A DNA stretch of 40,450 nt, from contig JADGAR010000032.1 of NCBI GenBank assembly GCA_015231915.1, positions 1-40,450 of the forward strand, written 5' to 3'. This DNA comes from Magnetococcales bacterium. GTDB lineage: Bacteria > Pseudomonadota > Magnetococcia > Magnetococcales > Magnetaquicoccaceae. This document shows positions 17,609 through 27,056 of the stretch, in pieces; the first letter of the stretch is position 1; each line of letters starts with the position of its first letter. The translations under genes were made by a program, and so were the position numbers. The notes under the pieces are model-generated. The model had not been told where the DNA came from and ran no database searches. It worked only from the letters and a program-made list of their open reading frames with translations.

Positions 17609-18925
17609 TCATTTCTTTAAATGAGAAAAATTATTAACTTTATCTAATAAATCTCCAATTGCATCAGAGTGCTGATCGCTGCATACATCATTAACTAAAA
17701 GATTGTTAAGTATGCTTCTTAGATCGTGATAATACCATTTATCTTTATTTTCAAAATTTTTCAAATTATTAAAAAATTTTAACAATTCCTCTGTTGTGCA
17801 TGCATGTGATTCTTTGTCATACTCCTTAGATGAAAGAATTAACGCGTCTCGAATCTCTGGATTTCCAAACCATTTTTCACTGTATTGCTTCTCGAATCCA
17901 TATTCAAGAGCAGATGAAACAATAAACTGATAATTACTATTAGATTTGTGACTAATTATTATTAAAGATGCTATTAAAGATGCAACAGCATTCCTTCTTT
18001 TGTCTTCATCTACATTAACAAGATCCTTTATCCTTGACAAAATGGCACGCTTCTTTCCGCTAGATAACGTTTGGTAACGATTTGCATCCATGTCACGCAA
18101 TGTAGCTTTAATATCAGAAAGACTACCACTCGAAAAAATATCAGCCATTGATGTGTATGGTTGCAAAGATTTTGATAATGCAAAAATAAAATCATCTATA
18201 TTGTTTATCCTATTTTTTCTTGGCTGTAAGCATTTTTTTATCAGTTCATCAATCGCAGTTGGAATTGTGTCATTAATGTCATTTAGTGGAGCATATTCAC
18301 CGATAGATGGTCTTGATCCAGACAGACATTCATAAAGAACTACTCCTAAGGCATAAATATCATCTGAAGGTTCTGCAGACTCTCCTTTTTCTTGTTCTGC
18401 GGACATATATCCTGGCGAGCCTAAAGTTGTAATTGTGGGATATGTTTCAAGGTCTGTCTTGCTAAGAGATATCCCAAAATCTACCAAGTAGTAAGATTCA
18501 GAAACAGATGAATGAATGATATTTGATGGCTTGACGTCTCTATGTATAATATTATTGCTATGCGCACACCTAAGAGCGGAACATATATCTATCAACATTG
18601 ACTTTGCTTGGTCCAAGGACATCGGTCCTCTCTCAACAAGATATTTCCTTAAATTTAAACCGTTAATTAGCTCAAAAATGATTTTAAACTCAGATGGTTC
18701 TGTTAATATGTCATAAATCGCAGGAACGTTTGGGTGTGATAATTTTGCAAGAGCTTTTGCCTCTCTAATAAATCTCGCTTTATCACTCTCAGATGGAGCT
18801 GATTTAAATAAGGGGTCAAGAGTTTTGATCGCGACATCTCTATCAAGCAATATGTCTTTTGCCTTAGAAATCTTTCCGAATCCTCCTTCCCCAATATTCT
18901 CTTCAATAATATTGAATCGAGACAT
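17609..18925 (-). CDS. eukaryotic-type serine/threonine protein kinase, low GC
   Basis: The 438-aa product has a complete kinase domain (about residues 6-265): glycine loop IGEGGFG, K34, E55, catalytic loop IIHRDVKPSN (D130, N135), DFG at 149-151 and SAEQ in place of APE. Residues about 270-438 form a soluble, probably helical region I do not recognise. There is no membrane segment, PASTA or extracellular sensor, so it is cytosolic. GGAG lies 8 nt before the ATG at 18925. The gene is strikingly AT-rich beside GC-rich neighbours, a sign of transfer. It stands alone between the two inverted repeat arrays with no adjacent phosphatase. A defence or toxin role is possible but unproven. Confidence 0.9.
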   Translation of the reverse strand: MSRFNIIEENIGEGGFGKISKAKDILLDRDVAIKTLDPLFKSAPSESDKARFIREAKALAKLSHPNVPAIYDILTEPSEFKIIFELINGLNLRKYLVERGPMSLDQAKSMLIDICSALRCAHSNNIIHRDVKPSNIIHSSVSESYYLVDFGISLSKTDLETYPTITTLGSPGYMSAEQEKGESAEPSDDIYALGVVLYECLSGSRPSIGEYAPLNDINDTIPTAIDELIKKCLQPRKNRINNIDDFIFALSKSLQPYTSMADIFSSGSLSDIKATLRDMDANRYQTLSSGKKRAILSRIKDLVNVDEDKRRNAVASLIASLIIISHKSNSNYQFIVSSALEYGFEKQYSEKWFGNPEIRDALILSSKEYDKESHACTTEELLKFFNNLKNFENKDKWYYHDLRSILNNLLVNDVCSDQHSDAIGDLLDKVNNFSHLKK

Positions 18926-18995
18926 TTAAATAACTCCATTAAACATAAAATTATCAAAGATTTCTCAAACTTTAGCCCAAATGCACCGTCCAGAA

Positions 18996-19163
18996 GTGTC
19001 ATAGATCCAACCCGGCCCCACTTTCGAATCCTCCCCCCATTCTCCGCAACCAAGTTTCACATCAAACCAGTCCAGCATCAGAAGTCAATAATATTCTCCC
19101 AATATCATAACATTAAGTGGGTCCGTAATTTCCGGACTCACCCATAGCGGGTCCACAGGTTTT
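18996..19163. repeat. 168-bp direct repeat, copy 1
   Basis: From GTGTCATAG to ACAGGTTTT this 168-bp block is repeated at 19443-19610 with the same length and roughly a dozen differences. It lies between the kinase start and repeat array B. Near its right end is a hairpin GTGGGTCCG / CGGACTCAC with one G-T type mismatch. Copy 2 has the perfect version. Confidence 0.92.
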
Positions 19164-19164
19164 G

Positions 19165-19440
19165 CGCAATCGGGGGACACCATACACATTTCCCTTATCA
19201 CATTTCCCTTATAGCTATAAATTTAATCCGAAATCGGGGGACACCATCCGAAATCGGGGGACACCATACACATTTCCCTTATAGCTATAAATTTAATCAA
19301 AATCGGGGGACACCATACACATTTCCCTTAATCAAAATCGGGGGACACCATACACATTTCCCTTATAGCTATAAATTTAATCAAAATCGGGGGACACCAT
19401 ACACATTTCCCTTATGGAAATCCGGGGACACCATACGCAA
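19165..19440. repeat. repeat array B, inverted relative to array A
   Basis: CGGGGGACACCAT occurs six times, plus one variant CCGGGGACACCAT near 19422. The core is usually followed by ACACATTTCCCTTAT and, in three units, by AGCTATAAATTTAATC (48-bp full unit). The reverse complement reads ATAAGGGAAATGTG, TATGGTGTC, CCCCGATTT. This corresponds block by block to array A (ATAAGGGAAATAGG, TATGGTGTC, ACCGGATTT). The array lies exactly between the two 168-bp repeats. Confidence 0.9.
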
Positions 19441-19442
19441 TA

Positions 19443-19610
19443 GTGTCATAGTCCCACCCCGGCCCCACTTTCGAATCTGCCTCCCATTCTCCGCAACCAA
19501 GTTTCACATCGAACCAGTCCAGCATCAGGAGTCAATGATATTCTCCCAATATCATACCATTAAGTGGGTCCGTAATTTCCGGACCCACCCATAGCGGGTC
19601 CACAGGTTTT
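19443..19610. repeat. 168-bp direct repeat, copy 2, with perfect hairpin
   Basis: This is the second copy of the 168-bp block at 18996-19163. It contains a perfect 9-bp stem at 19564-19572 and 19580-19588 (GTGGGTCCG / CGGACCCAC) around a 7-base loop. No T-run follows on either strand, so a classical terminator is not indicated. The 180 bp between this copy and the tRNA hold no gene I can support. Confidence 0.92.
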
Positions 19611-19790
19611 GGAGAATGTGGCCGGAGAGAGAATGATATCCGACCATTTCGACTCCCGCAAGTCCAAAATTCGACCAAGTGCGTTTTCGAACCGTCCCGC
19701 GTAACCATTGGAAACATTGGGATTTTTCAGCCTCACAAAACCCACCCCAAAACCCACTCCAGACACCGAGAAAACATCCTATCACAAAAA

Positions 19791-19866
19791 TGGTGGGCCC
19801 ACCAGGATTCGAACCTGGGACCGACCGGTTATGAGCCGGCGGCTCTGACCGCTGAGCTATAGGCCC
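19791..19866 (-). tRNA. tRNA with CAT anticodon, probably tRNA-Ile2 (lysidine type)
   Basis: On the minus strand the 76-nt gene starts GGGCCTATAGCTCAG and ends TGGGCCCACCA. The acceptor stem GGGCCTA/TGGGCCC, the T-arm with GGTTCGAATCC and the encoded CCA are clear. The anticodon loop is CTCATAA, giving anticodon CAT. The acceptor stem and the position just after rpoD are like alphaproteobacterial tRNA-Ile2 genes, where C34 becomes lysidine. Elongator tRNA-Met has the same anticodon and is the main alternative. The 5' end is 15 nt from the rpoD stop, so it may be processed from the dnaG-rpoD transcript. Confidence 0.93.
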
Positions 19867-19881
19867 ATTGATGAAACCAAC

Positions 19882-21837
<1,956 letters not shown>

Positions 21838-21900
21838 GTTTCCTGTCCACTTTTCCCAGATTGTTCATGTCCGCCCCAAGACCACTCGAGACTGCCGTAG

Positions 21901-23697
21901 TCAATGCACCCCTTCGCCCGCCTTTTTGTTGCAAAGCATCCGTTCTTCTTCCAGCTTCAAGGCGCAACAGCGCTTCAGCAGGGAGCCATCCTCGTCACCT
22001 TCCCGCTCCAGTCGCCGCATCAGCCGACCGCGTTCCAGGCGCAACGCCTTCAGGTGAAGGCTGACCAGGCACCCCTCGAACTCCTCTTCCGCCAGTTCCA
22101 GGGGTGTTTCCTCGGCGGCCAGTATCGACCGCGCGCGCAGGGACAACTCCCGGGTCGGAAATTGCTCCAGGGGCCAGCTCGACGGCGGGTCCGCAAATCC
22201 ATGCCCCAACTCGATCATTTCGGTCAGCAGTTCCAGGAGTTGAGCGTTTTCCAGCTTCAGACGGCTCAACTCCTCTTCACGTTCCATCACCAGGCGCGGC
22301 TGCCGCAAAAGCAAAGCCAACAACGCCTGCTCGTGATTGCGCTCCATCACGGCAACCGCCCGCGTCGGGCGTTCCACCCGTCGCGCCATGGGCACGGGGG
22401 GGCGCGTCTCCGGCTCCAGGGCGTATTGCACCGGGATCTCCAGTCGTTGACCCAGGGTCTGCGCGTAAAGTTCCCGCAGCAAGGGATCCCTGATCCGCCC
22501 CAGCATCGGACGCGCCCGATGCGCCAGGGCCGCCCGGCCTTCCGGGGTGTGCAACTCCAGGCCGTTCCCCAGATGGCGCAGCAGAAATTCGATCGGCGAG
22601 ACCCCCTTGCGCAGCCGGGCCGCAAACCCTTCCGCTCCCTCGCGCCGCACCACCTGATCCGGGTCCTCTCCCTTCGGCAAAAACAAAAATCCCACATGAC
22701 GATCCGCGTCCAGACCGTCCAGGACCAGTTCCAGGGCGCGCCATGCCGCTTTTTCTCCCGCCGCATCCCCGTCGAAGCAGAAATGAATCCGGTGCGTCCG
22801 TTGCCACAACAGACGCAGATGCTCCGGGGTCATGGCCGTGCCCAGCGTGGCCACCGTGTGCTCCAGGCCGTGTTCCGCCAGGGACAGACGGTCCATGTAC
22901 CCTTCCACCACGATGACGCCGCCCTCCTTGCGGATCGCCTCCTGGGCGGTATCCAGACCGTAGAGCAGCTTGCCCTTCTGAAACAGTTCGCTTTCCGGCG
23001 AGTTGAGGTATTTCGGCTCGCCGGCATCCAGAACGCGTCCCCCGAAGGCCACGCAGCGACCCTTGAGATCCGCGATGGGAAACATGAGCCGGTTGCGAAA
23101 GCGGTCGTACCACTTCTCCCCAGGCGCCTTGCGGGTCACCAGGCCCGCTTGGGCCAGCAGTTCCGCCGCCGCCTCCCCGCCGCCAAAACGATCCAGCACC
23201 TGGCTCCAGCCGGGTGGCGCGAAACCCAGGCCAAACCGCCTTGCGGTTTCCTCCTTCATCCCCCGTTCCGCCAGGTAGTGCCTGGCCCGCGCGCCCACCG
23301 GGGAGGCCAATCTCTCCTGGTAGAACCCCCGTGCCGCTGCCAGCAACTCCAGCAGCCGGTCCTGGGCCTGGCGTTTGCGGGCCGCTTCCGGGTCCTCCTG
23401 GCGGGTGTCCGGCAGGCGAATCCCCGCCTGACCCGCGAGCTCCTCTACCGCAGCGTTGAAATCGAGACTTTTCGATTTCATCACGAAATCGAAAAGATCC
23501 CCGCTCGCGCCGCAGCCGAAACACTTGTAGCCCCGATCCGGACGCACACTGAACGACGGGGTCTTTTCATTATGGAACGGGCACAGACCCAGCCAGTTGG
23601 CGCCCTGTTTCTTCAGGTGAACCTGACGACCCACCAACTCCAACAGATCGACCCGATCCCGAATCTGGTCGATCAAGCTTTCCGGATAGCGCGGCAT
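21901..23697 (-). CDS. dnaG: DNA primase
   Basis: The 598-aa primase makes RNA primers at the replication fork. The N-terminal zinc ribbon is seen as WLGLCPFHNEKTPSFSV and GYKCFGCGASGD (about residues 35-70). The RNA polymerase core has the TOPRIM signature VVEGYMDRLSLAEHG and the FCFDGDAAGEKAAWRAL segment. The C-terminal 150 residues are the variable helicase-interaction part. It is upstream of rpoD on the same strand with 63 nt between. A sigma-70-like promoter is visible just before it. Confidence 0.97.
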   Translation of the reverse strand: MPRYPESLIDQIRDRVDLLELVGRQVHLKKQGANWLGLCPFHNEKTPSFSVRPDRGYKCFGCGASGDLFDFVMKSKSLDFNAAVEELAGQAGIRLPDTRQEDPEAARKRQAQDRLLELLAAARGFYQERLASPVGARARHYLAERGMKEETARRFGLGFAPPGWSQVLDRFGGGEAAAELLAQAGLVTRKAPGEKWYDRFRNRLMFPIADLKGRCVAFGGRVLDAGEPKYLNSPESELFQKGKLLYGLDTAQEAIRKEGGVIVVEGYMDRLSLAEHGLEHTVATLGTAMTPEHLRLLWQRTHRIHFCFDGDAAGEKAAWRALELVLDGLDADRHVGFLFLPKGEDPDQVVRREGAEGFAARLRKGVSPIEFLLRHLGNGLELHTPEGRAALAHRARPMLGRIRDPLLRELYAQTLGQRLEIPVQYALEPETRPPVPMARRVERPTRAVAVMERNHEQALLALLLRQPRLVMEREEELSRLKLENAQLLELLTEMIELGHGFADPPSSWPLEQFPTRELSLRARSILAAEETPLELAEEEFEGCLVSLHLKALRLERGRLMRRLEREGDEDGSLLKRCCALKLEEERMLCNKKAGEGVH

Positions 23698-23727
23698 GAG
23701 GACTCGGCTTTTTCAGGTTAACAGTTC

Positions 23728-23756
23728 ATGTAACCCCAATATTGTGTTTTTGTCAA
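23728..23756 (-). promoter_or_regulatory. candidate sigma-70 promoter for dnaG-rpoD
   Basis: On the minus strand, TTGACA (23756-23751) is a perfect -35 box. It is followed after exactly 17 nt by TTACAT (23733-23728), a weak -10 box with three of six consensus bases. Transcription would start about 25 nt before the dnaG ATG. The -10 quality is the main doubt. Confidence 0.42.
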
Positions 23757-23787
23757 GTCTTTGGGATGCCAAATTTTCGTTGGCTGC

Positions 23788-24138
23788 CTACCGGCAGACC
23801 ATCGGCCCGATGCGCGCGCCGCCCAGAATATGAACATGCAGGTGATCCACCTCCTGGCCACCGTGCGCCCGGGTATTGATCAGCGTGCGATAGCCGTTTT
23901 GCGCCACATTCAGCAGCCGCGCCACATGAGCCGTCCGTTCCAGGAGATGGCCGACAAGCTCCCGATCCGCCTCTTCCAGGTCGTCCATGCAGACGATATG
24001 CCGTTTGGGAATCACCAGGGCATGCACCGGGGCCTGGGGGTGGATGTCGAGAAAGGCCAGGACCAGATCATCCTCGTAAATTTTTTTTGACGGGATGGCG
24101 CCAGCCACGATCTTGCAGAAAATGCAGCTGTCCGACAT
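23788..24138 (-). CDS. hinT: HIT-family purine nucleoside phosphoramidase (HinT-like)
   Basis: The 116-aa product is a short HIT protein with N-terminal CIFCKIVAGAIPSKKIYEDD and the C-terminal histidine triad DHLHVHILGG. HinT proteins hydrolyse AMP-lysine and related phosphoramidates. It follows hisE by 13 nt, an arrangement common in proteobacteria (hisIE beside a HIT gene). It is the last gene of the his run, with 90 nt of non-coding DNA before the dnaG start. Confidence 0.93.
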   Translation of the reverse strand: MSDSCIFCKIVAGAIPSKKIYEDDLVLAFLDIHPQAPVHALVIPKRHIVCMDDLEEADRELVGHLLERTAHVARLLNVAQNGYRTLINTRAHGGQEVDHLHVHILGGARIGPMVCR

Positions 24139-24151
24139 GCGAGGATCTCCT

Positions 24152-24463
24152 TCAGGGGTTGGGAGGGGCAGGGGAGGCCGCGAACCGGCGTGCCAGCTCC
24201 TCCAGGATGGCTTCGGCGCCGATTCCCAGATGGGTCAGCATCACCAGGGTGTGAAACCACAAGTCTGCGGTTTCGTGGATGATGGCCTCGGTTTGGCCGT
24301 TCTTGGCGGCCAGCACGGTTTCGATCGCCTCTTCGCCGACTTTTTCCAGGATCCGGTCCAGACCCTGGGCATACAGTCGGGCCGTATACGAGGTGGCCGG
24401 ATCGGCCTGGCGGCGCTCCTCCAGGCGTCTGCACAATTCGAACAGAATCGAGGCGTCGCTCAT
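24152..24463 (-). CDS. hisE: phosphoribosyl-ATP pyrophosphatase
   Basis: The 103-aa MazG-like all-helical enzyme removes pyrophosphate from PR-ATP in histidine synthesis. It shows SYTARLYAQGLDRILEKVGEEAIETVLAAK (read in two parts around KVGEEA) and ETADLWFHTLVML, with the acidic metal ligands in EEAIE and ETADL. The start at 24463 shares one base with the hisI stop (TGATG). A longer in-frame extension upstream is hisI antisense-frame noise and is rejected. Confidence 0.96.
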   Translation of the reverse strand: MSDASILFELCRRLEERRQADPATSYTARLYAQGLDRILEKVGEEAIETVLAAKNGQTEAIIHETADLWFHTLVMLTHLGIGAEAILEELARRFAASPAPPNP

Positions 24464-24843
24464 CAGGCGCCGTAGAGGGTGTTCGGATCGATTTCCGGGG
24501 CGGCGATCTCCTGCCAGCCCTCCTGCTGCGCCTCCAGATAGAAGCAGTTGCGTCGCCCCGTGTGGCAGGCCACCCCCACCTGATCCACCAGCAGCAGCAG
24601 GGCATCCCGGTCGCAATCGGTGCGGATGGCCCTGATTTTTTGGATTTGACCCGAGGTTTCGCCTTTTTTCCACAATTTCTGCCGGCTGCGCGACCAGTAG
24701 CAGGCCACGCCGCTTTTCAGGGTCTCCTCCAGAGAGGCGCGGTTCATCCAGGCCAGCATCAGGGTCTCGCCAGTGTCGTGCTGCTGGGCGATGGCCGGAA
24801 TCAGTCCCTGTTCGTTGAATTTCAGTGCATCCACTAAAGACAT
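24463..24843 (-). CDS. hisI: phosphoribosyl-AMP cyclohydrolase
   Basis: The 126-aa zinc enzyme opens the adenine ring of PR-AMP. Conserved marks are LMLAWMNRASLEETL, YWSRSRQKLWKKGETSG, the DCDRDALLLLV metal site and the GVACHTGRRNCFY Cys cluster. hisI and hisE are separate genes here rather than the fused hisIE of enteric bacteria. They overlap by one base. It lies 11 nt after hisF. Confidence 0.96.
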   Translation of the reverse strand: MSLVDALKFNEQGLIPAIAQQHDTGETLMLAWMNRASLEETLKSGVACYWSRSRQKLWKKGETSGQIQKIRAIRTDCDRDALLLLVDQVGVACHTGRRNCFYLEAQQEGWQEIAAPEIDPNTLYGA

Positions 24844-24854
24844 CCCGGTCTCCT

Positions 24855-25631
24855 TCACAGGCGGACTTCCACACCGTGTGCCCGCAGATAGCTTTTGACC
24901 TCCGGGATGGTGTGTTGGCGAAAATGGAAGATGGAAGCGGCAAGAACCGCGTCGGCCCGCCCGGTTTGTAACCCTTCCAGCAGGTGGTGCATGGTGCCGA
25001 CGCCGCCGGAGGCGATGACCGGAATGGTGACGGCATCGGCGATGGCGCCGGTCAATGGCAGGTCGTAGCCGATGCGGGAGCCGTCCCGGTCCATGGAGGT
25101 GAGCAGGATCTCGCCGGCCCCGTACTCCTCCATGCGTTTGGCCCAGTCGATGGCGTCCAGGCCGGTCGGCTTGCGTCCGCCGTGGGTGAAGATCTCCCAG
25201 CGTATGGGGTTTTGCCGCTCGTCGCGGGCCACGCATTTGGCGTCGATGGCCACCACGATGCACTGGGAGCCGAACTGGCTGGCCGCTTCGCGCACGAATT
25301 CCGGACGGAACACCGCCGCCGTGTTGATCCCCACCTTGTCCGCCCCGGCCTGCAGCATGCGCCGCACGTCTTCGTTGGTGCGGATGCCGCCGCCCACGGT
25401 CAGGGGGATGAAGACCTGTTCCGCCGTATGCCGCACCACTTCCAGGATGGTGTCGCGGTTTTCGTGGGAGGCGGTGATGTCCAGAAAGGTGAGTTCATCC
25501 GCCCCTTCCTCGTCGTAGCGGCGGGCCGCTTCCACCGGATCGCCGGCGTCGCGCAGGTTTTCGAATTGCACCCCCTTGACCACGCGGCCTTCGCGGACAT
25601 CCAGGCAGGGAATGATGCGCTTGGCGAGCAT
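24855..25631 (-). CDS. hisF: imidazole glycerol phosphate synthase cyclase subunit
   Basis: The 258-aa TIM barrel is the synthase partner of HisH and uses ammonia to form IGP and AICAR. The N-terminal [20 protein letters not shown] holds the catalytic Asp at residue 11. The second catalytic Asp is in VVAIDAK near residue 130. Phosphate-binding glycines are seen in [12 protein letters not shown] and IASGGVGT. A good AGGA ribosome-binding site precedes the ATG. It sits between hisA and hisI. Confidence 0.97.
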   Translation of the reverse strand: MLAKRIIPCLDVREGRVVKGVQFENLRDAGDPVEAARRYDEEGADELTFLDITASHENRDTILEVVRHTAEQVFIPLTVGGGIRTNEDVRRMLQAGADKVGINTAAVFRPEFVREAASQFGSQCIVVAIDAKCVARDERQNPIRWEIFTHGGRKPTGLDAIDWAKRMEEYGAGEILLTSMDRDGSRIGYDLPLTGAIADAVTIPVIASGGVGTMHHLLEGLQTGRADAVLAASIFHFRQHTIPEVKSYLRAHGVEVRL

Positions 25632-25656
25632 TGTGTGAATTCCTGTTGCTTAAACT

Positions 25657-26400
25657 TTAGTTTTCGGAAAGCCAGGTGGCGGCGGTGCGGAACTCCAGCC
25701 TGCCGTCGTAGATGGCCTTGCCGGTGATCACCCCGGAGATGCGACCGCCGTTGGCAAAGGGACCGGCGTTGGCGTGGGCCTGGCGCACGTCCTCGAAGCA
25801 GGAGACCCCCCCGGAGAGGATGACCGGAATGGTGACTGCCTCGGCCAGGGCGCGGGTGGCGGCGATGTTGGGGCCGCTCAGGGCGCCGTCGCGGGAGATG
25901 TCCGTGAAGATGATCTCGGTGACCCCTGCGTCCTCGAAGCGGCGCGCCAGGTCGACGGCGCGGATGGTGGTGGTTTCCGACCAGCCTGCCACCGCCACGT
26001 AGCCGTCGCGGGCATCGATCCCCACGGCGATCCGACCGGGATAGTGCCGGCATGCCGTTTTCACCAGTTCCGGATTGCGGCAGGCGGCGGTCCCCAGGAT
26101 GACGCGCCTGACCCCGGCGGTGACCCAGAAGGAGATGGTCTCCAGGGTGCGGATTCCGCCGCCGAGCTGCATGGGGATGGTGAGTACGGAAAGAATGGCC
26201 CGTACCGCTTCGGCATTGACCGGTTCGCCGGCGAAGGCGCCGTTGAGGTCCACCACGTGCAGCCGTTGGGCGCCTTGTTCCTGCCAGTGGCGGGCCATGG
26301 CGCGCGGGTCGTCGGAGTAGACCGTGGCCTGTTCCATTTCGCCCTGGAACAGGCGCACGCACTGACCGTTTTTCAGGTCGATCGCCGGGATGAGGATCAT
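25657..26400 (-). CDS. hisA: ProFAR isomerase (phosphoribosylformimino-AICAR-P isomerase)
   Basis: The 247-aa TIM barrel has [17 protein letters not shown] with catalytic Asp8, the second catalytic Asp in [16 protein letters not shown], and [12 protein letters not shown] and [12 protein letters not shown] phosphate sites. The start at 26400 gives the canonical N-terminus; upstream in-frame sequence belongs to hisH in another frame. It begins 5 nt after the hisH stop. Confidence 0.97.
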   Translation of the reverse strand: MILIPAIDLKNGQCVRLFQGEMEQATVYSDDPRAMARHWQEQGAQRLHVVDLNGAFAGEPVNAEAVRAILSVLTIPMQLGGGIRTLETISFWVTAGVRRVILGTAACRNPELVKTACRHYPGRIAVGIDARDGYVAVAGWSETTTIRAVDLARRFEDAGVTEIIFTDISRDGALSGPNIAATRALAEAVTIPVILSGGVSCFEDVRQAHANAGPFANGGRISGVITGKAIYDGRLEFRTAATWLSEN

Positions 26401-26405
26401 GGTGT

Positions 26406-27041
26406 TCAGGGTCTCCAAGCCACGAAATTTTTCAGAAGCCGCAAGCCCACCGCCTGGCTTTTTTCCGGGTGAAACTGGGTGCCGAACAGGTTGTCGTTGG
26501 CCACGGCGGCGGTGAAGGTCACGCCGTAATCGCTGACTGCCGCGACCATGCCGGGGTCGTCGGCCACCCCGTGATAGGAATGCACGAAGTAGAAGTGGGC
26601 ATCCTGGGGGATCTCTTGCCACAGTGGGTGGGATCCGGTTTGCCGCACCCGGTTCCAGCCCATGTGGGGGGTTTTGAGGCAGCGGCCTTCCTGTCCGGGG
26701 GCGGGCATGGTCTTGGAAAACGGGATCACCCGTCCGGGGATGCGGTCCAGGCCGGAATGGATGCCGAATTCGTGTCCCTCGCCGAAGAGCAGTTGCATGC
26801 CCACGCAGATGCCCAGAAAGGGTTTGCCGGCCTGCATGTGGGTCAGGATCGGTCCGATCAGGCCGGCGGTTTCCAGGTTGTGGCGGCAGTCGGCGAAGGC
26901 CCCGACGCCGGGCAGTACCAGATGGCCGGCCTGCTGCACTGCGGCGGCCTCGCCGCTGACGCGCACCGTGGCACCGGCGGCTTCCAGGGCCTTGGCCACG
27001 GAACGGAGATTGCCGGAACCGTAATCGATGACGGTGATCAT
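26406..27041 (-). CDS. hisH: imidazole glycerol phosphate synthase glutaminase subunit
   Basis: The 211-aa class I glutamine amidotransferase supplies ammonia to HisF. The nucleophile Cys is in [12 protein letters not shown] and the His-Glu pair in [11 protein letters not shown]. The N-terminus [15 protein letters not shown] is standard. It is first of the contiguous his genes and follows murA by 15 nt. hisB, its usual upstream neighbour, is absent. Confidence 0.97.
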   Translation of the reverse strand: MITVIDYGSGNLRSVAKALEAAGATVRVSGEAAAVQQAGHLVLPGVGAFADCRHNLETAGLIGPILTHMQAGKPFLGICVGMQLLFGEGHEFGIHSGLDRIPGRVIPFSKTMPAPGQEGRCLKTPHMGWNRVRQTGSHPLWQEIPQDAHFYFVHSYHGVADDPGMVAAVSDYGVTFTAAVANDNLFGTQFHPEKSQAVGLRLLKNFVAWRP

Positions 27042-27056
27042 GGCGTCAGTGGACCA

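Noticed and set aside
18703-19053. 116-codon minus-strand frame overlapping the kinase start
   Set aside because: Two thirds of it is the kinase gene in another frame and the rest is repeat copy 1. It has no motif or good ribosome-binding site.
19532-19785. Three overlapping minus-strand short frames between the tRNA and repeat copy 2
   Set aside because: They compete over the same bases, lack ribosome-binding sites and known motifs, and run into the repeat. At most they are decayed coding DNA.
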